Source: Halorubrum aidingense JCM 13560
GTDB lineage: Archaea; Halobacteriota; Halobacteria; Halobacteriales; Haloferacaceae
NCBI RefSeq assembly: GCF_000336995.1
Contig: NZ_AOJI01000026.1
Location: forward strand, 46,056-110,055
Direction of reading: 5' to 3'
DNA: 64,000 bases
Part shown: piece after piece, positions 16,198 through 25,225 of the stretch
Numbering within the stretch: position 1 is the first letter of the stretch
Layout of the letters: each line of letters begins with the position of its first letter
The notes under the pieces: generated by a model
What the model was told of the DNA's origin: nothing
The model's database searches: none
What the model saw: the letters and a program-made list of their open reading frames with translations, nothing else
Program-made: the position numbers and the translations under genes

Positions 16198-17400
16198 TCA
16201 GTCTCTTTCACCGACGTAATCGAACGCGACCGCGAGGTCGTCGGCGCCCCAGAAGACGAACCGATAGCGGCCCGGAAGCAGGTCGGGGCACACCCGGAGC
16301 GTGTCCGCGTGCGGGCCGCCCTCGACGAGCCCGGCTTCGGTCATCTCGAACTCCCAGTGGAGCGTCTCGCCGGGGCGGACGCCGATCGCCTCGTCGGTGT
16401 ATTCGAACGTGTCGTCGCGGTCGCCCCCGCGGATCTCCGTCCACCCCGACTCGGTGCGCAGTTCGAGGTTGTACTTCCCCTGGTTGCCGACGTGAACCGC
16501 TCGGGCTGAGACGTTCGTCAACTCGATCCGGAAGCGGGTCCCGCGGGCGATCGTCAACGGCTCGGAGGCGGGATCGTCGTCTCCGGGGATAACGGCCCGA
16601 AGCGCCAGCGGGCCGTCGCCTCCGCTGCCCTCGCCGTCGCTGTCGTCGCCCCCGCTGACGCCGCCGTCGTCGCCCCCGCTGACGCCGCCGTCGTCGCCCC
16701 AGTTGACCTCGCCCTCGTACGCCTGCGGGTGGCGCTCGAATCCCTCCGTCTCGCACTCGAACGCGGCGGGGATCGACGCCGGATCGCGGTCGGGACGGAC
16801 GCCGCCGGGGAGCGCCTCGGCATCGAGGACGCCGTCCTCCCCGGACACCTCGGCCGTCTCGCCCCAGCCGTCGGTGATCGACAGCCGGATCGCGTCGGGG
16901 AGCGGGTCGGTCGTGACACGGAGCAGCGCCCCGGAGTACGTGATCGCCTCCCCGCACGCCTCGTTCGCCTCGGCGGTGTCCTCGACCGTCGCGGCCCCGA
17001 CGAGCGTCCCGTCCTCGACGGCGACGTCCGCGAACGAGATCTCGCTGTGGCAGGTCGTGGGACCGACCGACTCCGCGTACGCGAGCACCGACGCGTCGAA
17101 GTCGGTCTCCTCGACGAACGCTCGCGTCTCCGCGTCGGCCTCCCGGAGCAGCCACGGATCCCCGTCCTCGTCGGTGAGCAGCGCACAGAACCCGCGCCGC
17201 ACATTCGAGTCCCAGGCGGGACCGGTGAGCGCCCGGCCGACCTGGTGAACCGAGGCGTCGGGGTCGTCGCTTCCGGACCCGTCATCGCTTCCGGGCCCGC
17301 CGTCGCTTCCGGACCCACTAGTGCAGCCGGCGAGAGCCACGGAGCCGCCTGCGCCGATTCCCCACAGGAGCCGTCGTCGCGTGGGTTCGGGTTCGCTCAT
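16198..17400 (-). CDS. Tat-exported lipoprotein with repeated Gly/Asp linker
   Basis: A 400-residue lipoprotein. The N-terminus has the twin-arginine motif TRRRLLWG, a hydrophobic stretch and the lipobox LAGC near residue 26. After a Ser/Gly/Asp linker comes a domain of about 190 residues with Cys at RGFCALL, TTCHSE, NEACGE and AFECETE. A Gly/Asp linker with near-identical copies of GDDGGVSG separates it from a C-terminal beta domain of about 125 residues, with GETLHWEFEMTEAGL and GRYRFVFWGADDL, like the lipoprotein at 3142. Function is unknown. It converges on the kinase gene with 17 bp between stops. Confidence 0.75.
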   Translation of the reverse strand: MSEPEPTRRRLLWGIGAGGSVALAGCTSGSGSDGGPGSDDGSGSDDPDASVHQVGRALTGPAWDSNVRRGFCALLTDEDGDPWLLREADAETRAFVEETDFDASVLAYAESVGPTTCHSEISFADVAVEDGTLVGAATVEDTAEANEACGEAITYSGALLRVTTDPLPDAIRLSITDGWGETAEVSGEDGVLDAEALPGGVRPDRDPASIPAAFECETEGFERHPQAYEGEVNWGDDGGVSGGDDGGVSGGDDSDGEGSGGDGPLALRAVIPGDDDPASEPLTIARGTRFRIELTNVSARAVHVGNQGKYNLELRTESGWTEIRGGDRDDTFEYTDEAIGVRPGETLHWEFEMTEAGLVEGGPHADTLRVCPDLLPGRYRFVFWGADDLAVAFDYVGERD

Positions 17401-17459
17401 GCCGGTCCCTTCGACGCGCCCGCATAAGGGCTTCCCGTAGACACAAACGCCGCTCTGTG

Positions 17460-18626
17460 TTACCTCGTCGGGTCGAACAGCCCCCGAAGCTCCGCGCGGC
17501 CGAGGCCGGACGCGAGGCCGAGCGCGAGCGCGATCCGCGCTTTCGACGCCGGGAGCGTCCCGGCGAAGACGACGCCGTGGCCCGCGAGGGTGACGGCGCC
17601 GCCGGGCGTCCCGTACACGGGTTCCGTGGGGCCTGCGGGCGGTCGTCCGGCGACGACGACCGGCACGTCGTCGACGATCTCGGCCACGGCGTCGCCGATC
17701 GCGGCGGTGGCGTTCCCGAGCCCGGTCCCCTCGATCACGATCCCGCCGACGCCGGCGTCGACCGCGCGCTCGATCTGGCCGGCGCCCGCGCCGGTTCCGG
17801 AGTGAATCACCGGGACTGCAGGCACCTCGGGTGCCTCGGGCACCGCTGAGGCCTCGGACGCCGCGGACATCTCGGACGTTTCGGACGTCTCCGTGTGCCC
17901 GTCCGCGGGGTCGATCGCGTCCGCGAGCGGGTCGACGGCGACCCCTCGGCTCGGTTCGCGGAGCACGCGCTCGTCGGCTCGGGTGAACGTCGCGACCGGG
18001 CCGGCACCGGGCGAGGTCATCGTCGAGAGCGCGTTGCTGTGGCCCTTGATCGCGTCGCGGGCGGCGTGGAGTTCGTCGTCGAACGCGACGTGGACGCCCG
18101 GCGCGAATCGGTCGTCAGCGGCCGCTCGAACCGCGAGCGTCAGGTTCGCCGGCGCGTCGCTCGACGGCTCGTCCAGCCGCCGCTGCGCCCCCGTCACCAC
18201 GACCGGCGCGGGCAGATCGGTCAGGAGATCGAGCGCGAACGCGGTGTCCGCGAGGGTGTCGGTGCCGTGGGTGACCACGACGCCGTCGGCTCCTTCTGCG
18301 ACCGCCTCGCGGGCGGCGGTCGCGGTCGCGAGCACGTCGCGCCACCGGACGTCGAACCCCGGCTGCGCGCAGACCTCGCGGGCGGTCACCGTCGCGTACC
18401 GCTCGACGCCCGGGACCGCGGCGACGAGGTCGTCGCCCGTCTTCGCCGGCGCGGCGCCGCCCTCGCCCGGCTCGGAGGCGATGGTCCCGCCGCAGGCGAC
18501 GACGGCGACATGGGGAAGCGATCCGCCGTCGGTCGCGGCGGGCGATCGCCGATCCCCGCTGGTCGTCGACTCCCGCTCTCGGTCGGCCGCCGTCCAGGCT
18601 CCGGTCGCCGCGTCGGATGGGTGCAT
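17460..18626 (-). CDS. ansA: L-asparaginase, type I/II family
   Basis: A 388-residue asparaginase that hydrolyses asparagine to aspartate and ammonia. The catalytic threonines are in ACGGTIASE (near 47-52) and VVTHGTDTLADTAF (near 118-131), and a Lys follows in AIKGHSNALS. No signal peptide is visible, so it is probably cytoplasmic. Residues 1-35 are a variable hydrophilic extension; the true start could be later. A stretch of short Glu/Ser/Thr/Pro repeats near 255-285 is an unusual insertion. The upstream 400 bp holds no gene and a possible long leader. Confidence 0.85.
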   Translation of the reverse strand: MHPSDAATGAWTAADRERESTTSGDRRSPAATDGGSLPHVAVVACGGTIASEPGEGGAAPAKTGDDLVAAVPGVERYATVTAREVCAQPGFDVRWRDVLATATAAREAVAEGADGVVVTHGTDTLADTAFALDLLTDLPAPVVVTGAQRRLDEPSSDAPANLTLAVRAAADDRFAPGVHVAFDDELHAARDAIKGHSNALSTMTSPGAGPVATFTRADERVLREPSRGVAVDPLADAIDPADGHTETSETSEMSAASEASAVPEAPEVPAVPVIHSGTGAGAGQIERAVDAGVGGIVIEGTGLGNATAAIGDAVAEIVDDVPVVVAGRPPAGPTEPVYGTPGGAVTLAGHGVVFAGTLPASKARIALALGLASGLGRAELRGLFDPTR

Positions 18627-19032
18627 ACGCGAGGGTGGCCGCCGAGCACCAAAGCGGTTGGTCCTGCGGCAGGGTCGGGCGAGTTCGGACCGACGGCGAT
18701 CCGACCGTCGTCCACAGTGCTCGAGAGCGAGAGTCCGTTCGATAGCGATCGGGTCCGATAGAGGGCGATCAAAACCGGTCGAGAACGCTTGAGAACGCTC
18801 GAGAACGAGCTGGAGCAGTCGAGCACAGTTGGGCGCGTTCGAGCGCGGACGAGACCGGTCGTGAGCGATCTAACGGCAATCACCGCGATCCGTGAGAAAA
18901 AGAATCTACGGGCCCAATAAAGAGTTAAACCGCCTCTCGTCGCGTTTTGAAACGTCCGGTGTGCGTCGAGAAACGTGGTGAAATCTCCCGAACCCTCTGC
19001 GGGCTATATGGGGTGGTCGGTCGTACGGAGAT
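18627..19032. other. Gene-free region with short direct repeats
   Basis: I see no convincing gene in these 406 bases. Three 10-bp-spaced copies of gagaacg lie at 18781-18809, in a wider zone of loosely repeated cgag/gagc motifs (about 18720-18870). A minus-strand TATA-like ctttattg at about 18915-18922 could start a long leader for the asparaginase gene. The TATA-like ctatatgg at 19004-19011 serves the small plus-strand gene. Confidence 0.6.
18781..18809. repeat. 10-bp tandem repeat, 3 copies
   Basis: Units start at 18781, 18791 and 18801 with gagaacgct, gagaacgct and gagaacgag. The 10-bp period places each copy on the same face of the DNA helix. It lies about 155-185 bp upstream of the asparaginase start. 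Confidence 0.75.
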
Positions 19033-19260
19033 ATGTCCATGTCAACCCCCGCTCCCACCCGACTCGCGTCCGGCCGACAGGTCGCCGGGCTGATGACCGG
19101 CACGATGAAAGCCGCCGCCTTCTGGGCGGCCATCGCGATCCCGGCGACGTACCCCGTGTTGCTGTACATGGGACTCGAGGGGACCACCGGTCTCCTGTTC
19201 GTCGCCCTGCTGATCGCCAACGCCCTCGCGCTCGCGCTCGGACACGACTACAATCGGTGA
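19033..19260 (+). CDS. Small membrane protein, two predicted helices
   Basis: A 75-residue protein with two hydrophobic stretches, roughly residues 25-47 and 51-69, and a polar tail GHDYNR. It is preceded by the TATA-like ctatatgg at 19004-19011, about 22 bp before the ATG, so a leaderless start at 19033 or the in-frame ATG at 19039 is likely. No family is recognised beyond small haloarchaeal membrane proteins. It stands alone between asparaginase and the DUF255 gene. Confidence 0.72.
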   Translation: MSMSTPAPTRLASGRQVAGLMTGTMKAAAFWAAIAIPATYPVLLYMGLEGTTGLLFVALLIANALALALGHDYNR

Positions 19261-19461
19261 CGGATCGGTGACGGATCGGTGACGGCGACGGGCGCTGACG
19301 TCGCCTGACGCCGGGCGAATCGTGCCGCTCCCTCCGCGGCTCTTCACGGCCTCCGCGGCTCTTCACGGCCCTCCCCCCTCTCCGCGAGTGCCCACTCCGA
19401 GCGATCCTCCGCATCCGCACCGTCTCGAAGCGCTTACCCGCGGTCCGGACCGACTGCCGGC

Positions 19462-21120
19462 ATGACCGACGAGATGCACGTCGAGTGGCGCGACTGGGGC
19501 GCCGAGGCGTTCGCCGAGGCCGACGAGCGCGACTGTCCCGTGCTCCTCTCGCTGTCGGCGACGTGGTGTGAGGGCTGTCACGAGATGGACGCGATCACGT
19601 ACGCCGAGCCGCGGATCGCCGCCAACGTCAACGAGGGGTTCGTCCCGGTGCGCGTCGACGTCGACCGACACCCTCGGGTGCGCGAGCGGTACAACATGGG
19701 CGGGTTCCCGACGACCGCCTTCCTCACTCCGACGGGCGAACTGCTCACCGGCGCCGGGTACCTCGACGTCGACGGAATGCGGCAGGTGCTCGAATCGGTG
19801 CGGACGATGTGGGCCGAAAAGGGCCGAGACGCGGGGCGTATCCCCCGCGCGCTCGACGGCGACCTGCCGCCGAGCGGCGAGGTGACGGACGCCATCGAGA
19901 GCCACCTCGCCGGTCAGATCGAGGTGAAGTACGACGAGGAGTACGCGGGGTGGGGCTCGGACGCGAAGTTCCCGCTTCCTCGCACCCTCGAGTTCGCGCT
20001 GAAGCGCGACCGCGACCGCGCCCTCCGAACGCTCGACGCCGTGCGCGATCACCTCGCCGACGAGGTCGCCGGCGGCTTCTTCCGGTTCGCCGGCACCCGC
20101 GACTGGGGCGACATCGCCTACGAGAAGCCGCTCGACACGAACGCCGCCGTCACGCGCGCGTTCGCGAACGCGTACCTCTACACCGGAGACGAGGCGTACC
20201 TCTCTCCCGCGACCGACGCGGTCGAGTTCCTGACCGACGAGTTATGGACCGGCTACGGCGTCGGCGGCAGCCTCGGGCCGGGGCTCGGTCGCGCGTACTA
20301 CGCCGCCGCGGCCGACGACCGCGCCGACCTCGACTCGCCGCGCCGCGACCTCACCGTCTTCGCCGGCGGCAACGCCCTCGCGGCCGACGCGCTGCTCGCG
20401 GTCGCCGCCTACACCGACGACGACCGTGCCCGCGAGTACGCGGTGCGGATCCTCGACGGGCTCGAACGCGACCTGATCGACACCGAGTCCGGAGCGGTGA
20501 CGCACTACCGCGGACACGACGAGGCCGGCGAGACCGATCTGCTGGAGGACGCGGCGCGGGTCGTGAGCGCGTACACCCGCGCGGCCGGCGTGCTCGGCGA
20601 GGGCGCGGCCGTCGCCCGCGCCGTCGCGGATCGGGCGATCGATCGGCTCCGCGTCGACGGCTCCTTCGTCGACGGACCGCGGTCGGGCGCAGGACTGCTC
20701 GACCGTCCGTTCCGCCCGCTCGACGGCAACGTCGAGCTGGCGACCGCCCTGCTCGACCTCGCCGCCCTCACCGGCGAGGAGCGCTACGGGTCGGTCGCCC
20801 GCGAGACGGCCGAATCGTTCGCCGGCGCGACCGAGCGGCTCGGCGTACAGGTCGCCGGCTACGGGAGCCTCGCGGGGCGACTGTGCCGCGGAACGACCGT
20901 CATCGCCGTCGGCGACGAGCCGGGCAGCGACCTCCACCGGGCGGCCTGGCGGGTGGCGGACCACGAGAAGGTCGTCGCGCCGAACGCCCACGTGACGGAC
21001 GCGCCGGCGCCGCGGTCGGTCCCCGAGGGGTCGGCCGTCGTGATCGCCGGCGACGCCGTCTCGGAGCCCGCGGAAACGCCTGACGAGTTGATGACGCGGG
21101 TCGCCGAGTCGGCCGAGTAG
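19462..21120 (+). CDS. Thioredoxin-fold DUF255 protein (SPATA20/YyaL-like)
   Basis: A 552-residue protein. Residues 1-110 form a thioredoxin-like domain with SATWCEGCHEMD, a CxxC redox pair, and the cis-Pro region GGFPTTAFLTP. The rest is an (alpha/alpha)-barrel region typical of the family, with repeated helices such as NAAVTRAFANAYLYTG and NVELATALLDLAALTG. The usual family length is 600-700, so this is a shorter haloarchaeal form. The biochemical role is not established; homologues are often described as thioredoxin-domain proteins linked to glycosidase folds. Located in the cytoplasm, no signal peptide. Confidence 0.85.
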   Translation: MTDEMHVEWRDWGAEAFAEADERDCPVLLSLSATWCEGCHEMDAITYAEPRIAANVNEGFVPVRVDVDRHPRVRERYNMGGFPTTAFLTPTGELLTGAGYLDVDGMRQVLESVRTMWAEKGRDAGRIPRALDGDLPPSGEVTDAIESHLAGQIEVKYDEEYAGWGSDAKFPLPRTLEFALKRDRDRALRTLDAVRDHLADEVAGGFFRFAGTRDWGDIAYEKPLDTNAAVTRAFANAYLYTGDEAYLSPATDAVEFLTDELWTGYGVGGSLGPGLGRAYYAAAADDRADLDSPRRDLTVFAGGNALAADALLAVAAYTDDDRAREYAVRILDGLERDLIDTESGAVTHYRGHDEAGETDLLEDAARVVSAYTRAAGVLGEGAAVARAVADRAIDRLRVDGSFVDGPRSGAGLLDRPFRPLDGNVELATALLDLAALTGEERYGSVARETAESFAGATERLGVQVAGYGSLAGRLCRGTTVIAVGDEPGSDLHRAAWRVADHEKVVAPNAHVTDAPAPRSVPEGSAVVIAGDAVSEPAETPDELMTRVAESAE

Positions 21121-21255
21121 GCGGCACCGACGGACGCCGCTCGCTAGCTCTCGACGTTCGCAGTCGTATCGAGCGGGATTCTTGACGCTCAGTTGCGGCA
21201 GTATCGACCGCCAGTCGCCGCCGGCCGTCACCGCTTCGTGTAAACCGTCGACGCG

Positions 21256-21262
21256 TTTATCA
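21256..21262 (+). promoter_or_regulatory. TATA box of the TrmB-family gene
   Basis: The sequence tttatca ends 22 bp before the ATG at 21285, indicating a leaderless transcript. Confidence 0.6.
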
Positions 21263-21284
21263 CGCTGCCAACTGATCTCCGCAC

Positions 21285-22091
21285 ATGGCATCTCTCCGTG
21301 ATCTCGGTCTCTCTGAGTACGAGGCCCGCGCGTATCGCGCGCTCCTTCGGACCGGACCGACGACGGCGAAGGATCTGTCTCGCGCCAGCGAGGTCCCGAT
21401 GGGTCGGGTGTACGACGTGCTCAACAGCTTAGAGCAGCACAACCTCGTCCGGAGTCAGGCGGCCAGCCGGCCGAAGAAGTACGCCGCGGTCGAGCCGGAC
21501 GCGGCCCTCGATCGGCTGCTCGACGAGAAAAAGCGGGAGTTGGAGACGCGGGCGGAGCAGTACGAGGAGGTCGTGTCGGACCTCTCGACGGAGCTCGACG
21601 CGGGCGAGCCGGTGGACGGGCAGTTCTGGACCGCCGCCGTCGGCGCCGAGGACGCGACGGACCTGCTCTTAGAGCGCATCGCGGCCGCCGAGCGGCGGAT
21701 GGTTGTCGTCGCCGGCGCGCCGGCGACGGGGTTCGATCTGGGCACCATCGGCGAGCAAGTGACGGCGGAGTTGGAGGCGGCGCTCGAACGGGGCGTCGAG
21801 ATCCGGGTGTTGCTCTCGCCGGCGACGGTGGACGCGCTGCCGCGGAGCGTCGGTCGGCGGTACACCGCGGAGCTCGCGGAGGTGGACGGGTTCGAGGTGC
21901 GGACCGCTCCGGGCGTCGACGGGACGTTCAACGTCTTCGACGGGATCGAGGTGTGCATCGAGGTGCCGCACCCGCTGTCCGGCGACGAGCCGTTCGCGAT
22001 GATCGACGTGAAGGACGCGGAGTTCGCGGCGAGCGTGAAAGACCAGTTCGAGCCGCGATGGGCCGACGCGGAGCCGCTGACGTTCGGGTGA
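21285..22091 (+). CDS. TrmB-family transcriptional regulator
   Basis: A 268-residue regulator. The N-terminal winged helix (about 5-75) contains LGLSEYEARAYRALL and the recognition region ASEVPMGRVYDVLNSLEQ. A coiled coil follows (about 85-110), then a C-terminal effector region (about 120-265) of the TrmB sugar-binding or phospholipase-D-like type, with VVVAGAPATGF and IRVLLSPATV. Members sense sugars or other metabolites and bind promoters as dimers. The ligand is unknown. It is monocistronic and ends just before the repeat-rich region. Confidence 0.87.
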   Translation: MASLRDLGLSEYEARAYRALLRTGPTTAKDLSRASEVPMGRVYDVLNSLEQHNLVRSQAASRPKKYAAVEPDAALDRLLDEKKRELETRAEQYEEVVSDLSTELDAGEPVDGQFWTAAVGAEDATDLLLERIAAAERRMVVVAGAPATGFDLGTIGEQVTAELEAALERGVEIRVLLSPATVDALPRSVGRRYTAELAEVDGFEVRTAPGVDGTFNVFDGIEVCIEVPHPLSGDEPFAMIDVKDAEFAASVKDQFEPRWADAEPLTFG

Positions 22092-22596
22092 GCCGACCTC
22101 GGTGTAACGATCGACAGCGGGAGTACGTGTGTCAGTGAGTCAGCGTGCCGTTTATAAGTGAATGAGTGGTGTTGCTGTCGGCTGTTTATAAGTGATTGAC
22201 GGCTCTGCGGTGACCACCTCCAAAAGCCCCAGTCGCGAGTCCTCGCGACTGCCCCTTTGAGTCCCAACCCGCTCGCCCCGCAACCGCAGCCTCACACCTC
22301 CCCAGCCTCGTCGCTGGCGCGTTCCGCGCCAGCGACTCCCTCGCGCTCGGATTCGCGCCGCGTTGCGGCGCTCACCGGAGCGCGCCGACCGCACCACCTC
22401 GTTCGGTTATAAGTAGTCGTCGCCGCCGCTCGTGTTTGTATATATACTACGTCGCTGGCGGCGGTCTGCGACACCAATTCCCGTCAGCGATCAGAAAGCA
22501 CCGTTCGGCGGCCGGGTCGCGCGCGAGTCGCTCCGAAGACGAGGGAAACAGAACCGAGACGCCGGGGCCAGTCTACGAGCGGCGGGCGGACCGCGC
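22092..22596. other. Gene-free region dominated by a structured repeat
   Basis: No gene is visible in these 505 bases. The left part carries two TTTATAAGTGA motifs (22151 and 22185), the middle three perfect hairpins of the structured repeat element, and the right part a ttataag motif (about 22407) and the palindrome gtatatatac (22438-22447), which could act as a promoter reading antisense into mptA. Confidence 0.7.
22185..22414 (+). repeat. Structured intergenic repeat element, copy A
   Basis: From TTTATAAGTGATTGACGG at 22185 to GTTATAAG near 22414. It has three perfect hairpins: 22231-22239/22242-22250 (agtcgcgag), 22310-22320/22326-22336 (gtcgctggcgc) and 22355-22361/22365-22371 (gcgccgc). 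The second lies between the conserved boxes CCCCAGCCTCGTC and GACTCCCTCGCGCTC. A second copy in reverse orientation ends the window with the same boxes but different hairpin sequences. No reading frame crosses it. I remember similar repeats in Halorubrum genomes but cannot confirm this here. Confidence 0.85.
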
Positions 22597-23526
22597 TTAC
22601 CTAGCGTCCAGTTCGTCCCGCAGGTCGCCCATCGTGACCTCGCGTTCGGCGTGGGCGTTGTGCTGGTGGATCGACTCGTCGTTCGACTGTTTCATGTGAA
22701 TGACGGCGTCGTTCGGCAGGTGATCGAACTCCTCGATGGTACCCTCGGCGAGCGCGCGGACGCAGTCCTCGACGAACTTCGCGTCCGCGTGGGCGTGATA
22801 GGTCATGTAGTCCTCGTCGGGGCGCTTCGCCATGTTGTAGATGCGAGCGCTCATCGAGTCGCGAGCGACGTCGATCAGGTCGCGGAGGTCGATGTCGGGG
22901 TGGCCGTCGGTGGTGACCGTCAGCGTCGCGTGGCCGCGCTGGGAGTGGCCCGGCTGCGGGACGGCGTCCAGGAACGCCTCGGTCGTCTCGTCGTCGACGC
23001 CGAGCTCGGCGAGCTTCTCGCGGGCCCGAGACTCGCTCATTCCCTGCGAGCAGGGGCAGACGGTCATCCCGGTGACCTCCGCGCCGATCTCCTCGCGAGT
23101 TCCCTCCTCGGTCGCGGTCGCGCTGGCGATGATCGTCGCCGTGCTCTGCGTCTCGATGCCGGACGCGGGGGTGTCCTCGCGGGTGACGAGCTCCGCCGTC
23201 ATCGACACCTCGGCGGTGGTGGTGTAGTCGTGCTTTTCGAGGAGCCGCTCCGCGGCGTCCCCGCAGACGTCTTCGACGCGGTACGCCTCGTCGCGGGTTA
23301 TCTCTTCTAAGATCTCGTCGATCGTCGCGAGATTCCGTGACATGTCGATCCCCTTTCGGCCGCTGGGGAGGTCGACGAACACCTCGAACTCCGCCATGAG
23401 GACGATCGGGCGCTTGTCGCCGCGGGCGAGCTTGACGAGCTTTTCCACGCCGGTGACGCCGACCTGCGAGAGCCCGACGCTGACGTCGGGCGCCGACGCC
23501 TGCACGTCCGGCAGCTGGTGACTCAT
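22597..23526 (-). CDS. mptA: GTP cyclohydrolase MptA (FolE2 type)
   Basis: A 309-residue metal-dependent GTP cyclohydrolase that opens the GTP ring to start archaeal pterin (folate or methanopterin-type) biosynthesis. The start [11 protein letters not shown] gives the usual family N-terminus. The key [16 protein letters not shown] motif with the metal-binding Cys is near residue 162-177, and a His-rich tail ([15 protein letters not shown]) is near the end. The gene is monocistronic; its 3' end faces the repeat-rich region. Haloarchaea use this type instead of the bacterial FolE1. Confidence 0.92.
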   Translation of the reverse strand: MSHQLPDVQASAPDVSVGLSQVGVTGVEKLVKLARGDKRPIVLMAEFEVFVDLPSGRKGIDMSRNLATIDEILEEITRDEAYRVEDVCGDAAERLLEKHDYTTTAEVSMTAELVTREDTPASGIETQSTATIIASATATEEGTREEIGAEVTGMTVCPCSQGMSESRAREKLAELGVDDETTEAFLDAVPQPGHSQRGHATLTVTTDGHPDIDLRDLIDVARDSMSARIYNMAKRPDEDYMTYHAHADAKFVEDCVRALAEGTIEEFDHLPNDAVIHMKQSNDESIHQHNAHAEREVTMGDLRDELDAR

Positions 23527-23710
23527 TACGAATAGGGTAGGGAGTCAGGGGATTAGCACTTTCGAAAGGGGGGCTTCGAGCGGGGTGTTCTCGCGGCGCC
23601 GGCGCCGCGCGATCGACACGCGATCGGCCCGCGGTGGGTCCGCGTACGGCTCACGATCGGCCCGCGTTCGAGTGTGGTACCCGATCCCGGTCGAGGGGCG
23701 TAACGCACCA

Positions 23711-23718
23711 TTTATAAC
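23711..23718 (+). promoter_or_regulatory. TATA box of the L21e operon
   Basis: The sequence tttataac lies 27 bp upstream of the rpl21e ATG at 23746. The rest of the 219-bp gap from mptA shows no gene. Confidence 0.7.
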
Positions 23719-23745
23719 GGCGGCAGCGGAAGGTAGCCCAAGACC

Positions 23746-24039
23746 ATGCCGAGTTCCAATGGACCCCAGAAGGCCACTCGCGACAAGCTCTCGAACAAAC
23801 CTCGCGACCGCGGTACGTCGCCGCCGCAGCGAGCGATTCAGGAGTTCGAGGCGGACACGCAGGTCCACCTCAAGATCGACCCCAGCGTGCAGGAGGGTCG
23901 GTTCCACCCGCGCTTCGACGGTCGCACCGGAACCGTGACGGGCAAGCAGGGCGCCGCGTTCAAAGTCGAGATCCCGGACGGCGGTAAGACGAAGACGCTC
24001 ATCGTGCGCGCCGCCCACATGAGCGCCCAGAAGAACTGA
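23746..24039 (+). CDS. rpl21e: 50S ribosomal protein L21e
   Basis: A 97-residue archaeal/eukaryotic-type large-subunit protein. The sequence [22 protein letters not shown] matches the family core (shown in part: the motif [12 protein letters not shown]), with [19 protein letters not shown] at the end. It opens a conserved archaeal gene string with the Rpb4-like subunit one base downstream. Expression is probably high, from the TATA box at 23711. Confidence 0.93.
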   Translation: MPSSNGPQKATRDKLSNKPRDRGTSPPQRAIQEFEADTQVHLKIDPSVQEGRFHPRFDGRTGTVTGKQGAAFKVEIPDGGKTKTLIVRAAHMSAQKN

Positions 24040-24040
24040 G

Positions 24041-24397
24041 ATGACGATCTTCAAAGAGAAGATCGACGAGGAGTACGTCACCACGTCGGAGGCGAAAGAG
24101 ATCCTCGTGGACATCGAGGCGGAGCGCGCCGAAGACGAGGACCGCGACCTCCGCTACGAGCTCGCCCGCGCGATCGAGCACGTGAACCGGTTCGCGCTCC
24201 TCGACGCCGAGGAGTCCCGCGAGCTCGTCGAAGAGCTGTCCGAGCTCGAGCAGATCGACGTGCCCACCGCCGTGAAGATCGCCGACCTGCTCCCCGCGGA
24301 CCGCACCGAGCTGCGCTCGGTGTTCGCCCAGGAGCGGTACTCGCTCGACGGCGACGAGCTCGACGCCGTGCTCGACATCGTCGCGAAGTACGCCTGA
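24041..24397 (+). CDS. rpoF: RNA polymerase subunit Rpo4 (Rpb4/RpoF)
   Basis: A 118-residue helical protein, the F (Rpo4) subunit of archaeal RNA polymerase that pairs with Rpo7 in the stalk. The opening MTIFKEKIDEEYVTTSEAK and the HRDC-like helices near the C-terminus (TAVKIADLLPADRTELRSVF) are typical. The ATG follows the L21e stop by one base. A run of nine T follows its stop at 24408-24416, so the L21e-Rpo4 transcript may end there. Confidence 0.9.
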   Translation: MTIFKEKIDEEYVTTSEAKEILVDIEAERAEDEDRDLRYELARAIEHVNRFALLDAEESRELVEELSELEQIDVPTAVKIADLLPADRTELRSVFAQERYSLDGDELDAVLDIVAKYA

Positions 24398-24407
24398 GAC
24401 GGACGGA

Positions 24408-24416
24408 TTTTTTTTT
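24408..24416 (+). terminator. T-run terminator after rpoF
   Basis: Nine consecutive T residues start 10 bp after the rpoF stop. Archaeal polymerase commonly terminates at oligo-T without a hairpin, so this is a likely end of the ribosomal transcript. Confidence 0.75.
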
Positions 24417-24566
24417 CGACGGCGGATCGCTGCCGAACGCGAGCGCTCGCCTCCGTTCGTATCGTCCGTTCGCACCCACACCGCGTCCCGGACGCCGACG
24501 CACGCTCGACCCACACAAACGCCGTCCGGCGGCGGTTTTTTCACGTTTCAGAACCGTAATACAACC

Positions 24567-25151
24567 ATGAGCGATCCCGACCCCGACACCGACGCGCCCG
24601 AGGCGGAGGCCGGTCCGACGGTCGTCCTGCTGGACGTGTTGCCAAACGGGCGCCCCGACGACGACCGCCCGCCACACCGGAAGTCGCCGGTCGCGTACGG
24701 GCTCGGGACGGCGTCGTTCCGGCTGTACGAGCTTTCGCTCACCGACGAGGCGGACGTCTCGGTGAGCGACTGGATCGACATCGACGGACCGTCTGTGGGG
24801 CGGTACCACGAGGTGTCGGTCGACGATATCACCCGGAACGCGGCCGCGGAGATCGAGTACGCCGTCGCGGACATCGTCGAGAGCGACGAGCAGCGGTTCG
24901 TCGACTTCTACAACGAGGCCGGCCCGATCACGCTCCGGCTCCACCAGCTCAACCTCCTTCCGGGGGTGGGCAAGAAGCTCCGGAACAGCGTCCTCGACGA
25001 GCGAAAGCGGGGCCCGTTCGAGAGCTTCGAGGAGGTGTCCGAACGCGTTCCCGGACTCCACCGCCCGCGGGACGTAATCGTCGAGCGGATCGTCGAGGAG
25101 ATCCGCGAGGAGGACCTGAAGTACCGGCGGTTCGCGGGCCGCGAGGAGTGA
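24567..25151 (+). CDS. DUF655 family protein with HhH fold
   Basis: A 194-residue archaeal protein of DUF655. The N-terminal half has an OB-like region (AYGLGTASFRLYELSL, SDWIDIDG); the C-terminal half has helix-hairpin-helix motifs (LLPGVGKKLRNSVLDERKRG and SERVPGLHRPRDVIVERI), which suggest nucleic-acid binding. The gene is always found in archaea between the L21e/Rpb4 pair and the KsgA methyltransferase, so a role in RNA processing or ribosome maturation is likely but unproven. It starts 169 bp after rpoF. Confidence 0.88.
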   Translation: MSDPDPDTDAPEAEAGPTVVLLDVLPNGRPDDDRPPHRKSPVAYGLGTASFRLYELSLTDEADVSVSDWIDIDGPSVGRYHEVSVDDITRNAAAEIEYAVADIVESDEQRFVDFYNEAGPITLRLHQLNLLPGVGKKLRNSVLDERKRGPFESFEEVSERVPGLHRPRDVIVERIVEEIREEDLKYRRFAGREE

Positions 25152-25225
25152 ACGCCGCCGAACGTCGGATCCGCGCTCACGCGCCGAAACGGGACTTTTA
25201 CCCGGAGTGACGCAGTAACGCTGCC

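Noticed and set aside
18386..18883. A 165-residue minus-strand open frame in the region upstream of asparaginase
   Set aside because: It overlaps the asparaginase N-terminus in another frame and codes for Arg/Pro/Ser-rich sequence without a domain.
22432..23310. Open frames antisense to mptA starting near the gtatatatac palindrome
   Set aside because: mptA is clearly coding on the minus strand with its CPCSQ motif; the plus-strand frames are shadows. A non-coding antisense RNA is still possible.
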